Shown piece after piece: positions 1-9,344 of a DNA stretch of 11,847 nt. Position 1 is the stretch's first letter. Each line of letters begins with the position of its first letter. The stretch spans positions 1 to 11,847 of the forward strand of contig JAQIWT010001223.1 in NCBI GenBank assembly GCA_034696485.1. Direction: 5' to 3'. Source of the stretch: Isohypsibius dastychi (Eukaryota; Tardigrada; Eutardigrada; Parachela; Isohypsibiidae). The notes beneath the pieces were generated by a model. It saw only the letters and a list, made by a program, of their open reading frames with translations. It made no database searches and was not told where the DNA came from. The position numbers and the translations under genes were made by a program.

Positions 1-603
1 ACGTTGGTACCACGGGTGCTACAGTGTCCCACCGGTGCGACAGTGTAGCACGGAAACACAGGCTTGTTGCGACGGTAACACTGGTGCTACATCGTCCCAC
101 TGGTGCTACAGTGTAGCACAGAAACACATGCCTGTAACAACGGTACCACTGGTGCTACATCGTCCCACTGGTGCTACAGTGTAGCACAGAAACACATGCC
201 TGTCACGACGGTACCACTGGTGCTGCATCGTCCAACTGGTGCTACAGTGTAGCACAGAAACACATGCCTGTCACGACGGTACCACTGGTGCTACATCGTC
301 CCACTGGTGCGACAGCGTCCCACGGATACAAGGTTCTGTCACGTTGGTACCACGGGTGCTACAGTGTCCCACCGGTGCGACAGTGTAGCACGGAAACACA
401 GGCTTGTTGCGACGGTAACACTGGTGCTACATCGTCCCACTGGTGCTACAGTGTAGCACAGAAACACATGCCTGTAACAACGGTACCACTGGTGCTACAT
501 CGTCCCACTGGTGCTACAGTGTAGCACAGAAACACACGTCTGTCACGACGGTACCACTGGTGCTACAGCGTCCCACTGGTGCTACACCGTCCCACGGGCT
601 ATG
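1..603. repeat. Satellite array: 68-bp monomers in a 340-bp higher-order repeat
   Basis: The landmark GTAGCAC recurs at 45, 113, 181 and 249, then at 385, 453 and 521, so the monomer is 68 bp. The fifth monomer of each set, near 317, is diverged. The block at 1-190 reappears almost unchanged from 341, giving a higher-order period of 340 bp (5 x 68). Each monomer contains two related halves built on CCACTGGTGCTACA. The array starts outside the window and decays at about 600. Open frames across it arise only because the monomer lacks stops; 68 is not a multiple of 3, so each copy is read in a different frame, which argues against protein coding. Confidence 0.95.
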
Positions 604-1313
604 GGACCCAGGAATTTCTGATCGTTAATTTTTCGGGTCGTGTACAAACGTGGCCACATGTGGTCAAAGGACATCGCAATGAATTGCTTGAACAAAATCT
701 GATCCACTGGCTGGTCAAAAATGTACTGTGTCGCTCGTTTTTTCGGTGTCTAAAAGATCTCGAAGTCGAGAGTTTTCCTTTTTTGGTTGAGTTCGTAGAC
801 AAGAAGTTCCGTTGTTTGAGGTTTTGTCATCATTTTTTCCGTTGTCCCTAACTCTTTAAAAGATCAATTGGGCGTTTAAGAAAGTAGCCACTTGTAAGTT
901 TGAAAAACTTTTGTCCCAGAATATAGTTGTAACTCGGAAAGTCTTCTGTCCATACAGTTTCGTGAGATGAAAACCAGATGTGTCCCCTAATCAAGTCCAG
1001 GTGCATCTTACTCATTTCTCAATCGTTCTACTCTCGTTGATTAAAAATGTTGGCTGTTTTAATTCAAGGACATCTCTCAACCCACTGATACAGGAAATTG
1101 CAGTATTGATGATCACTTCAGCGGCCAAGTCACAAAGAAATGTTTTACAAATTGCTCTGAATCTAGCGTAATCTCCTGCTTTAATTATGCAGCTGTCAGA
1201 CAGCTAGCTCCCTTACAATACTGTCATGAATCTCGCACGACACAAGAGTTCGATTAGAGCAATGTATCCCGGTCTCATTTCAACAAACCGTACAAAAGAG
1301 GAAACCAGTCAAA
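604..1313. other. Intergenic, 3' flank of the receptor gene
   Basis: This stretch lies between the satellite and the receptor stop codon. Short open frames on both strands show no recognisable domain and no convincing splice sites. It probably contains the receptor 3' UTR, which would run leftward from 1313 on the minus strand. I see no repeats or RNA genes. Confidence 0.5.
1180..1185 (-). promoter_or_regulatory. Candidate polyadenylation signal (ATTAAA) of the receptor gene
   Basis: On the minus strand the hexamer ATTAAA lies about 130 nt downstream of the receptor stop codon. It is the common variant of AATAAA. A second ATTAAA lies at 1058-1063. A hexamer of this kind occurs often by chance, so this is only a candidate. 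Confidence 0.2.
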
Positions 1314-4300
1314 TCACCAAATGACTTCAGAGCAAGGTTTAAACTGAACAGCCAAGCGACGGTCGTGATCGTGCGCGGGTGAGTGTTGAAATGGATCATG
1401 GCTGTTGCCGGCAACGGGACGAACCAGTTGGTACTGTAACCTGACGCTCTTTGTAATGTTCTCTTGTTCACGTTTGGAGGAAGGCATATTGAATGATCCA
1501 TAAATGAGTGGGTTAATTATAGCCGTGCACATTCCTGCAAAAGGTCAATCAGTTCGAAAGATCACGGCGACGTTCTAATGTGCACTTACCGAAACAGAAG
1601 ATGAGATTCAGTGCGCGATCGCTCTCGTTGATAACATGAAAGACGTAATAAAACATGCCTATGCAAATCCATACGTTAAGTTAACCCATGAAATAGCTGA
1701 TACAGGAAACCGTTAGAAACTCCCTGTGTCAGTGGGAAACCTTTTTTGAGACCTTTTACGGGAAAAGTTCGCATTCAGTAGAGTACGACGGAGATAGACT
1801 AAGTTATAGTTTCAAGAAACCGGGAAATCGGTTTCGTCCTTTTGATTCCACTTACCAACATAGTAAGGAGCTGAAAAGAATGATAACTTGAGTACATCAA
1901 AATCGGTCATGATCAAGATCCTAATTACCCCAACAGATGATGAAAACGATAGTGAACACCAGGGTCATATATAAGACCCTCTTTCGAGCCTGCGAGTACA
2001 ACTCACGACGTATGTGAGAATCGTTTCGCTGAGCGAGGTGGTGGTCGAAAATTCCTGCAAAGGACAGTTTTGTGAATGGAATCATTGAAGAACTTTGCCA
2101 CCCGAGTGAATCAATGACACGAGCAGAACGGTTACCACTTTACAATTACAGCTTTTGCAGTATCCTGCTACTATTTTGGAACAACGTATCCAGTACAAAC
2201 GTTTCCATGTTTTTTAAATACAACTGCAATTAGGAGTGTTCCTCGCTAGAAACGTATTGTCGTGTCTGATGGATTTGTTTGGAGTTGACAACCTATGCAC
2301 ATGCATAAGAATGGGCAAGATCTATCCATGTACTGTCTGAACTATTTTCAAATAGAGCAAGTCAAAAAGGTCATCACGCAAGAACCTCTTCGCGAACGTT
2401 ATGTCTCCCACACGATTTTAGAAAAAAAGCATCCTTTTACAATGTTTTTCTTGCAATAATGTTGGACACTTGCCGGGGATAACCTTTCTCTCATTATGGT
2501 AAGTGATGGCATGTCAGCTAGAGCACGCGTGAAACCAATGCACATTTTGCAGATTAGCAGCGAAGCGTGTCTTGAAAAGAACTAAAATGATACCAACCTG
2601 GTTTCCGATATTATTACCAGGAATCGCGATTACGAAAGGAACTAACCTGAAGCACTATTAAGCATATGAATCTTCTGAAGGTTGGGAAAACTGGGCGTGC
2701 ATGATCACAAGAGCCAACTGGTTTAGTAGTTCAAGTGGTATATTGGATAACAGGAGGCTCGCACAATGACGAACTGTGCATTTGGAGTTATTAGTTTTTA
2801 GTTCCTCACCTGCGGCATGTTTAGATTCCTTCGTGATTCTTGTGAAGATTGCCAGATAGCAAAATATCATGATGAGCATCGGTGCAAAGAACATAACCGT
2901 CACTGTGCTTATTCCATAGAGAACCTCTTGCCAAGGTTCCTTGTATGTCCCATGGGTGACGCACTGTTCGAAATGCTCAGTAAAGGGCGCCGTTTCCGTA
3001 TGAAAAATTACTGCCTGTCAAGACAAAATTGAGGTAAGTATGACCACAAATCTTCGAAAATAGTAATTTCTGTGCAGCCGGCTTTGTGAGTTATGGCGCT
3101 CTGCGAAGGTCGCTACACGCAAAGAGTAGCTTTGAGGAGGCAATATCGATGACAGGGCCGTTAAAAACGGGATTTCATTTCGGGAAATTTGATCATTTCG
3201 ATTGGGTTTGTCTGCGTTGCGATCATCGCCCATCACACAAAGCGGCTCAGTAATCCAAGTGACATTTATTTCTCAGAAACCAGCCCTATAACTTTGAGTT
3301 AAGCCACCAATGGATCTGGAGTTAAGAATACTTAAATGGTTCAAGGAAATATGTGCGCATCGACTGATTGAAGTGGCCTGTATATCACTGATACCTGGCA
3401 AAATTTCACTCCTTTTTGAACAGTCAGAAACACTGCGAAATATCACAAATCCAGACCTGTCCTGTCCTGTATTCGCCACAGCAAATGCAATGCCGAGACT
3501 TAAAAACATGTTCACAAGCTGATAGTTCGGTCCATGCCATTGTTTCAGGTCAATAAATAAACCGTTGGGCTCCCTTCTCACAAAATAACGGTAACCTGAG
3601 TCGGTTAGGATAAACAGGGCATGGCTTCAAATTTTCCGGTGAGGGGGATGGTGAACGCGGATGCCAGAAAATGTTTTGCTTGTGCTAATGACAGAGGGAC
3701 ATATTTCCTCTGGATGTAGTTGTGATTTATTCAGGCGCATACTGATGAGTACCTGAGGTGAAGCGCAAAATGCCGCGAAAACCCAGGAGGCAGCGCTCAT
3801 AATTCGGACGCGTTTGATCTTGCCTTTGCCGTTGGATCCGCTTAGTGGAAATAATACTGATATGCAGCGATCAATGCTGATGCTTGTCAGGATAAATGTA
3901 CTGGCATACAGACTACGAATCGATAAAGATAATTGTCGATTAATTGCACTCTTCAGTCATATCGAACAGCGTCACTTAGATTTTCCACTTACCTGAACAT
4001 TTGCAGAAACTTGTACATCCGACAAACTCCATCACCGGCCAACCAACGTAATGTGATGTTCCATACAGCATCGCCAATTATACAAAATGCTGCAACCAGC
4101 AAATCGGCTATGGCCAGCTGTAAAATAGTCAGGGTCAAACATGACGGATACCGTAGGGAAACACACAAATCAGGCACGTTCTAATGATTAGGAAGTTTCC
4201 GAGAAAACTCCAGGGTAATGACATTAGCTCCCATAAGATGCTGATTGTTTTCATCTCTACCATAATAACCGGAAATATGACGCGTTCTAAGGTCGAGTGC

Positions 4301-4830
4301 TAAAATCCACTGTTCACCAAACAACTAAAATCGTGACGTACTATTTTGATTCAAATTTCGTGTTAACTGTTCCTTTCTTCCTTATTTAGAGGGATGAAAA
4401 AAAGCAGATGCCAGGTTTATTGGTTGAGTGACTGACGTGTCCTTCCAAACAATAAACGCCTGAATGCCCACAGTTCACACCCTCGATTGACTAAACCATT
4501 GAAAACAACTCAAAAACACGAAAACACCGTTTAGAATAGAATGAAAGAAATGACGGAAAAATGATTGCCAAACCAACTGACCTGAAACAACAAGATATAC
4601 ACGTTGGATTTCCAGAAATGCCGTTGTGCAAGCTTGGTGATGACTGCACAGTTAAGAGGAATAGCCAAACAGGCCATAACGAATAAAGCGATCACGTAGA
4701 AGCTTCTGAAACTCGAGTAGCCCGGTACGTCTTCATCCAGATATTCCAGAACATTTTTATTTGAGAAGTTTCGTAACCCGGTAGATGCCATTCTGAGCGG
4801 TGAATCAGGACAAAGCAACGAACCCGGCAT
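1314..4830 (-). CDS. GnRH/AKH/corazonin-type neuropeptide GPCR, eight exons, 389 aa
   Basis: Exons on the minus strand, in order: 4582-4830, 3993-4117, 3753-3912, 2810-3014, 1929-2054, 1856-1870, 1590-1658, 1314-1534. They total 1170 nt and all junctions are GT-AG and in phase. TM1 is about residues 44-66. TM2 carries LAIADL (D88). C115 before TM3 and C196 in loop 2 (EQCVT) form the expected disulphide pair. TM3 ends in DRC (139-141) instead of DRY. TM5 has P223 and Y231. TM6 has CWAPYY (287-292). TM7 has NPLIYGSFN (324-332). N21 and N103 are possible N-glycosylation sites. The TM2-loop-TM3 stretch (GDAVWNIT, RWLAGDGVCRMYKFLQMF) and the HFEQCVT loop are typical of the GnRH/AKH/corazonin receptor superfamily, which are plasma-membrane receptors for small amidated peptides, usually coupled to Gq or Gs. 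The start at 4830 is the first ATG after an in-frame stop; M14 (4791-4789) is an alternative. The subtype cannot be decided by eye. There is no sign of decay. Confidence 0.88.
1590..1658 (-). other. Receptor exon 7: end of TM6, loop 3 and start of TM7
   Basis: It encodes G-MFYYVFHVINESDRALNLIFCF-G (residues 294-317) and joins phase 1 to exon 8 (MCTAIINPLIYG). The donor G|GTAAGT is strong. The acceptor, TTTGCATAG|GC, has a weak pyrimidine tract, but it is the only AG that gives the open frame: any acceptor further upstream must read through the stop codon TAG or TAA just before it. A better-looking AG lies at 1697-1698 and would truncate the protein. Confidence 0.75.
1856..1870 (-). other. Receptor exon 6: 15-nt microexon encoding the TM6 core
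   Basis: The minus strand reads ...ATTCTTTTCAG|15 nt|GTAAGTGG, a strong pyrimidine-rich acceptor and a consensus donor only 15 nt apart. With one base from exon 5 it encodes A-P-Y-Y-V and leaves one base for exon 7. This supplies exactly the residues expected after ICW in TM6, giving CWAPYYV. Both neighbouring junctions are phase 1, so skipping the microexon would stay in frame but delete five residues, including the TM6 proline. The fit to both the family consensus and the splice signals makes chance unlikely. Confidence 0.85.
4582..4830 (-). other. Receptor exon 1: N-terminus, TM1 and start of TM2
   Basis: It encodes residues 1-83: an extracellular tail of about 40 residues with one N-F-S glycosylation site, TM1 around SFYVIALFVMACLAIPLN, and the KSNVYILLFQ stretch that opens TM2. 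The donor CAG|GTCAGT gives a phase-0 junction to LAIADLL in exon 2, which restores the usual TM2 consensus. No hydrophobic signal peptide is visible, as is common in class A receptors. Any 5' UTR exon further upstream cannot be seen. Confidence 0.8.
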
Positions 4831-6044
4831 CGCTGCGATTGAATGCAGTAAGGATGAAACGGATCAAACTGCTTGGGCATAAGAGCATAAACAGAAGATC
4901 TCAGAGGGGCGGGATTGTGAAGTTGTGTCCAATCAAAACGAGTGTGTATTACCAGTGGGTATAGAATCTAATTGTCGTCCTGGGTTGCTGCTAACCGCAA
5001 AGGGATTTAAAAAACGTCCCCATTTATCGAATTTATGAGACAACCGGAGCCCCGGCGGGGTTTTCGGAGAATTGCGTCATGATAACTGACTTGTTTACAC
5101 TCATCCGAGCTTGATGGACTCAAATTAGAGACTACTGACATGGAAGCCAGTGGAAGATACCACTGAAGCCCTACGCTAGAGGCACTGAATGAATTTTAAT
5201 TGTAGTTTGATAAAGAAATGTTCAAATATCGTCACGTGCATATCTAGTCCGGAAGAAGAAGCCAGTTGAGATAACCTTTCAAATTTCTAAGAGCACCGAA
5301 CTCGTATGACATCCGTCTTCACATTATACTTGACCTTTTGTAAATGCTATTCCTGGAGTGTTCTTTCAGTCTTTCGAACATTGAATCAGAATTGGTTTTT
5401 CTGTTGCTTTGGCGAGATAAATTGAAGTTCTCACCATTGACTTCCGCATGCAAAAATTCCTATCTGAGGTGAAATTTCTGTTCCGTTTTTAAATCGTCTT
5501 TCAAGGCACTGTTCTTGGGCTGCAGATATCATGGAAGCAACCCGGAAGCAGACTCGGAATTTGGGCAGTACTTAAAGGTCAAAGCGCTTATATACCAGAG
5601 ATGGCACATAAAGGTCATTCATGCACTCAGCCAAGTTTTCAGTTCACCGGTTGCCACAAAACATTTCGCAGGAGAATGGTTCTCTCTCTGTAGCGGATAT
5701 ACTATGACGTGACCAGATTGAGCTAGGTGCGGCTTCGGAAGTCATCGTCGGATCAGCTTTGAAAATATCCTTTGGCATATTACACCAATTACTGCCAGAT
5801 TGCGGTTGTTTAGACCAATTTCTGCCACCAATTTGTGATAATGTCAGCATGAACTGCCACTTACATAACCTACGTGTCCCAAAGTTCATATCAATGTTTC
5901 CAGAATGATTCGGGAAAAGACACTGAATGGAAAGTTATGTATCATGGACACGGTTTTGTATGCATATCCATGCGCATGGAGAGCCAATCAGCAGAATTCC
6001 ATTCGAAACCTAGGTTGGCGGACCCTTTACGCCAAATATTTAGG
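4831..6044. other. Intergenic between the two minus-strand genes
   Basis: About 1.2 kb separate the 3' end of the HEM-like gene from the receptor start. The receptor promoter should lie in its left part, but I could not identify a convincing TATA box or initiator. Short open frames around 5515-5889 on both strands have no recognised motif and no supported splice structure. A GC-rich inverted repeat (CCCCGGCGGGG) occurs near 5050. No RNA gene or mobile element is recognised. Confidence 0.5.
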
Positions 6045-6101
6045 CTAAGCATAACTCACTAAATGTAGGAGCACGGTGTTAACGATAGGTTCCAGAAGAT
6101 G
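6045..6101 (-). other. Out-of-frame HEM-like C-terminal tail
   Basis: Just after the stop at 6115-6117, another frame reads HLLEPIVNTVLLHLVSYA followed by TAG. This resembles the last conserved block of HEM proteins ([20 protein letters not shown]), and it lies where that block is expected. It cannot be joined to the preceding exon by any canonical GT-AG intron I can find. Removing the 28 nt between the CCTGAC copies at 6102-6107 and 6130-6135 would restore frame and spacing. It is either an unusual splice, a frameshift or chance. Confidence 0.35.
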
Positions 6102-6114
6102 CCTGACCCATAAA

Positions 6115-9100
6115 TCAGCGTATCATATTCCTGACGTTTTTCAGAGAAGTGTATTGTACGGTAATAAGTGTCAGAACTGCCGACGTCCAGCGGATCCTGT
6201 CAGTTCTCTCTCTGGTTCTGGAAACATGACAAGTATAGTTCACAATTGTCACATAGTTCTGTATCAGCTCCACAAACTTTCGTAGCAGGAAGCCTGAGAG
6301 TGCACAACGGCTACAATATACAGTAACAGGTGGCGCAAACTATGCGAAAACCTTCGGGTCCTTACTGCCACCCTGAGCTATGCCCAAGTTTCCGACGATA
6401 GGCATGATGTACCTGGGGAAAATTGTGTGTTGAATCATAAGTTCAAGGCTGTGATTGGATGTAACTGCTTCACGATCGACTGGTTTACGATCTCAACCAC
6501 GATAGAGTAGCGAACATGGACCGGGTTCACTGCCCTGGCTTTATATGCTGACCCGGTTTAGAAAGTCACTCGGTGATTTAAACAATACACTACTTTTTAT
6601 CGAGGAAAGATAATGCACATGATGTTAACTTCGGTTGTGGCCCTCGATCATCATGAAAGGTTCGGAAAATCCAACAAAATGGGTAGTCTTGCGATAATTT
6701 TGAGGCCAATCCCAAATCGAAGTACGACGCTTCGGCTGCTAGTTTCTCACCGAAACTGGTTATTGTTTATGTTCACTTCACAGTATGTGGTGTGGTCAAG
6801 ACATTTGATTTGATCATGATGATTTGAGGTGCTGGTTGAAGTAGGTCGAAGGCTCTGGGATAATGTAGAGCGTGGTCTACAAGCGTGATTCAAACACCAA
6901 CCAATCTGACCAATCAGTCGTTGCCAGTTTCTTATGGTCAGTTTGATATTGTAGAAACTGGCATGAAGAGAGAATCTCGACGGCATCTGCCAAAGATACT
7001 CTGCTGAATGGTAATTCGACGCCGGGCAGCGGCTTTTCCATATCAGGTACAATTCTGGTGCAACGTTTGCCTGACGGATTGTTCGCGAACAAGAACTTCG
7101 GGGGTGGTTCGGTGGCCATAACCTGTACCCTTCTCTCCGAGACTGTTATCATCTACATTGCACAGGTGGAACTGCATGGCCATCAGCAGCAACATCACAT
7201 GACCTGGAAGATCATGGTTTGGGACATACTTCACCTTAATACAGAGCCGGCACAATCGAGCACGTGAAACCAGTCAGGCCTCAAAACCCAACAAAGTAAA
7301 CCAGAAGTCATTCTGATGGTACACCCTCGCAAAAATGCAGAGCCTATTCAGCTCTCGTTCCGGATTCAGCGCTGCGAGATTCATCCCTGCTTTGATCAGG
7401 TCAGATACATTCACATATACCCGTTCAGCAAAAATCAAAAAACAAATGTTGGCCTCCATACTGGTCTGCCCCGTATCCGAACCAGGACTCACCCATAACA
7501 GCAAGGTTCAACATTATGCGAACGAAGTTCAAGTTTGGTGGAACAAGTGGCAACTGGCAACCCACCCTCTGAAATCGACTCACGTGCAACTGCCATCTGC
7601 CAATTTATTGGTCCAGCAGCCCTCTCTTTTGAAACTTTCGGTTACCCACGTGTTTTTAAGAACCACTGTGAAATCGGGACATATACTAGTCAAGGCATCA
7701 AAGTGTGCTAAAAAATCAATGTGATATGGAAAACATTGAGAAAATCTGCTACGTAAGTAAAGCGGGTAACACGAATTTTCCGTCTCGTGGGATCTCATTA
7801 GAAAGAAGCTGGACATTACAGGTTCGTTTTCGACCTTCGAACCCCATTACTTGGTACAAATTATGAAGGATGATATCTCTGCCTTTTACTCCGCATTCCT
7901 GATAAAGGTCATCGGCGATGCATTCCATGAATACTTGAAAGGAACTGTGGACAAATGAGATTTTGACATATCTCATGCGGGAAATTCAAGCAAATTACCT
8001 GCAGTATTCATGGAAAAGAAGGTCGACATTTCCGTTTGACGCGATGGCACTTTGTTGGGCGGTGTTCATTTTGTCGACAAGTCGGTGCACACAAGAGACT
8101 TGGATGGGATCAGTGCGAAGTCCGAAGAAGCACTTATCATGATCGATAAAGGCTACAATGACAGAATGAGTATGAGATGAAATGTGGGAGATGAAACAAG
8201 GCTAATTGGTTGAGCATCTTTGAAGGGACAACTAGGTCTGGAGAGGACCAATAAAAGAATCGCCGAGCATCTTTTAACGCAATCCCCGTCACACGTCATC
8301 TTCCACTCGAGATTATGTTTGCGCTTTTGGAGCGGTCGTGTTTGCACAACCCATCCAGTCGCCGTGAATTACGATCCAAAATCGGGAACAGAGCTTCATC
8401 AAATCGATTTCTCAAGTTTGATCTCATTTTTGCGTGATGAGAATGTTCGTGCTATCCATCACCTTGATTAACAGCTAATCTTCTAAGCTCATATTTGGCA
8501 AAGTGTGTCAATGCAAGGCAGTGTTTTAATGAAAAATCGTGGTCTGATCGATGAAATTAAAATTGATTCCTGGATTGTCAAATGAATACAGAGTTTGTAC
8601 ATTGAATTGACCTGATACTCGGTGTGCTCTGTAACGCTCTAGACGTTCTTGTCCTTCTCCCCTCAACAACGACATTTCACAAAATTACAGAACTATTCAA
8701 CAAGGCGAAACCACTGCACTATTTTAGTTCATTAGGTTTTGCCTCACTTATTTCTAGAATAACATACGCTTACGGCTTGAAAATACTAAACAGCCTAGTC
8801 TCCGAATTCCTGTAATAAAATACCATGCACCGCTGTTCTTCGAAATCCCATGGTCAATTCTGAGAATGCTGATCCTTGACTTTTTGCTGCACCAAATCAA
8901 CTCATTCTAGCTGGGTTTCAAAACATTTGAATTTTGTGAAACATTCTCTGCGAACGACGATGCGACCAATGGTCGAGAAAACGGATCATAAAAACAGATC
9001 CACAGCCTGAGACTGGAGAGGCAGATAAAAAGTGCACATTTACCTTCTCGATAAGTCTGCTTTGTACACAAATCAATCTGTTTGAAAGACCGCATGAACA

Positions 9101-9344
9101 TCCGCACTTTCTTGATGATATCTTTTTCGATTAAACTCGAGCATCCTCGTAACGCGCCATCGACACACGATAATCCTTCACTTAGCGACCTTAATTCAGA
9201 TAACATCACACATCGCGTCATTGAATCGAAAAGGTCAAGTTTGGGTTCACCTGCAATAATGCGTGATGGTCTGCGGGAGTCGCTCTTGAACTGGTCCGGG
9301 CAGATTACCCCGTCCATAGAGAACTTGACCAAGGAAACCGCCGT
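6115..9344 (-). CDS. Divergent HEM-family (NCKAP1/Hem-like) protein, C-terminal 342 aa, seven exons, 5' part missing
   Basis: Exons on the minus strand: about 9344-9044, 8152-7999, 7944-7820, 7386-7325, 7234-7129, 7003-6902 (or 6911), 6293-6115. All introns are GT-AG (one is 54 nt), the phases agree at every join, and the product is 342 codons plus TGA. By-eye similarities to the NCKAP1 C-terminus occur in the same order: SELRSLSE (residue 49) for SEMRSLSE; NLYQ for NVYE; MNLAALNPERELNRLCIFAR for the PALVVAL...EEEYKIACLLMVF stretch; FHLCN for GHCNN; RFSLHAS for LFTIHKG; KFVEL; and a final VLTLITVQ for LLDMIVQ. The family tail has about the same length. HEM proteins are large helical scaffolds of the WAVE complex that link Rac to Arp2/3 actin nucleation. 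The identity is low, so a diverged paralogue, a decaying copy or another helical-repeat protein remains possible. The 5' boundary of the first exon is uncertain; the frame stays open to 9392. Confidence 0.5.

Noticed and set aside
171-628. Open frames of 117 and 61 codons in the left repeat, rich in Cys, Thr and His
   Set aside because: They are read-through of the 68-bp satellite, whose period is not a multiple of three; each copy is read in a different frame and there are no splice or domain signals.
2658-2809. Continuation of the TM5 open frame beyond exon 4
   Set aside because: After AAG|GTGAGG-like donor at 2809 the frame loses family resemblance; exon 5 at 1929-2054 joins in phase and supplies loop 3 and TM6.
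3273-3581. 102-codon minus-strand frame between receptor exons 3 and 4
   Set aside because: It lies in the intron, lacks receptor motifs, and exons 3 (ending at CAG|GTACTC) and 4 (from GACAG|GCAGTA) join directly in phase to give the expected loop-2 sequence.
5040-5070. GC-rich inverted repeat followed by TTTT, resembling a bacterial terminator
   Set aside because: The window is eukaryotic with spliced genes; a short palindrome of this kind is expected by chance and has no gene end next to it.
7580-7816. 78-codon minus-strand frame (contains DFLAHFDALTSICPDF) as an exon of the HEM-like gene
   Set aside because: Joining 7820 directly to 7386 keeps phase and gives family-like spacing; no matching splice pair supports inserting this frame.
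8220-8471. 83-codon plus-strand frame
   Set aside because: It lies in the intron between the first two HEM-like exons, on the opposite strand, without motifs or splice support.
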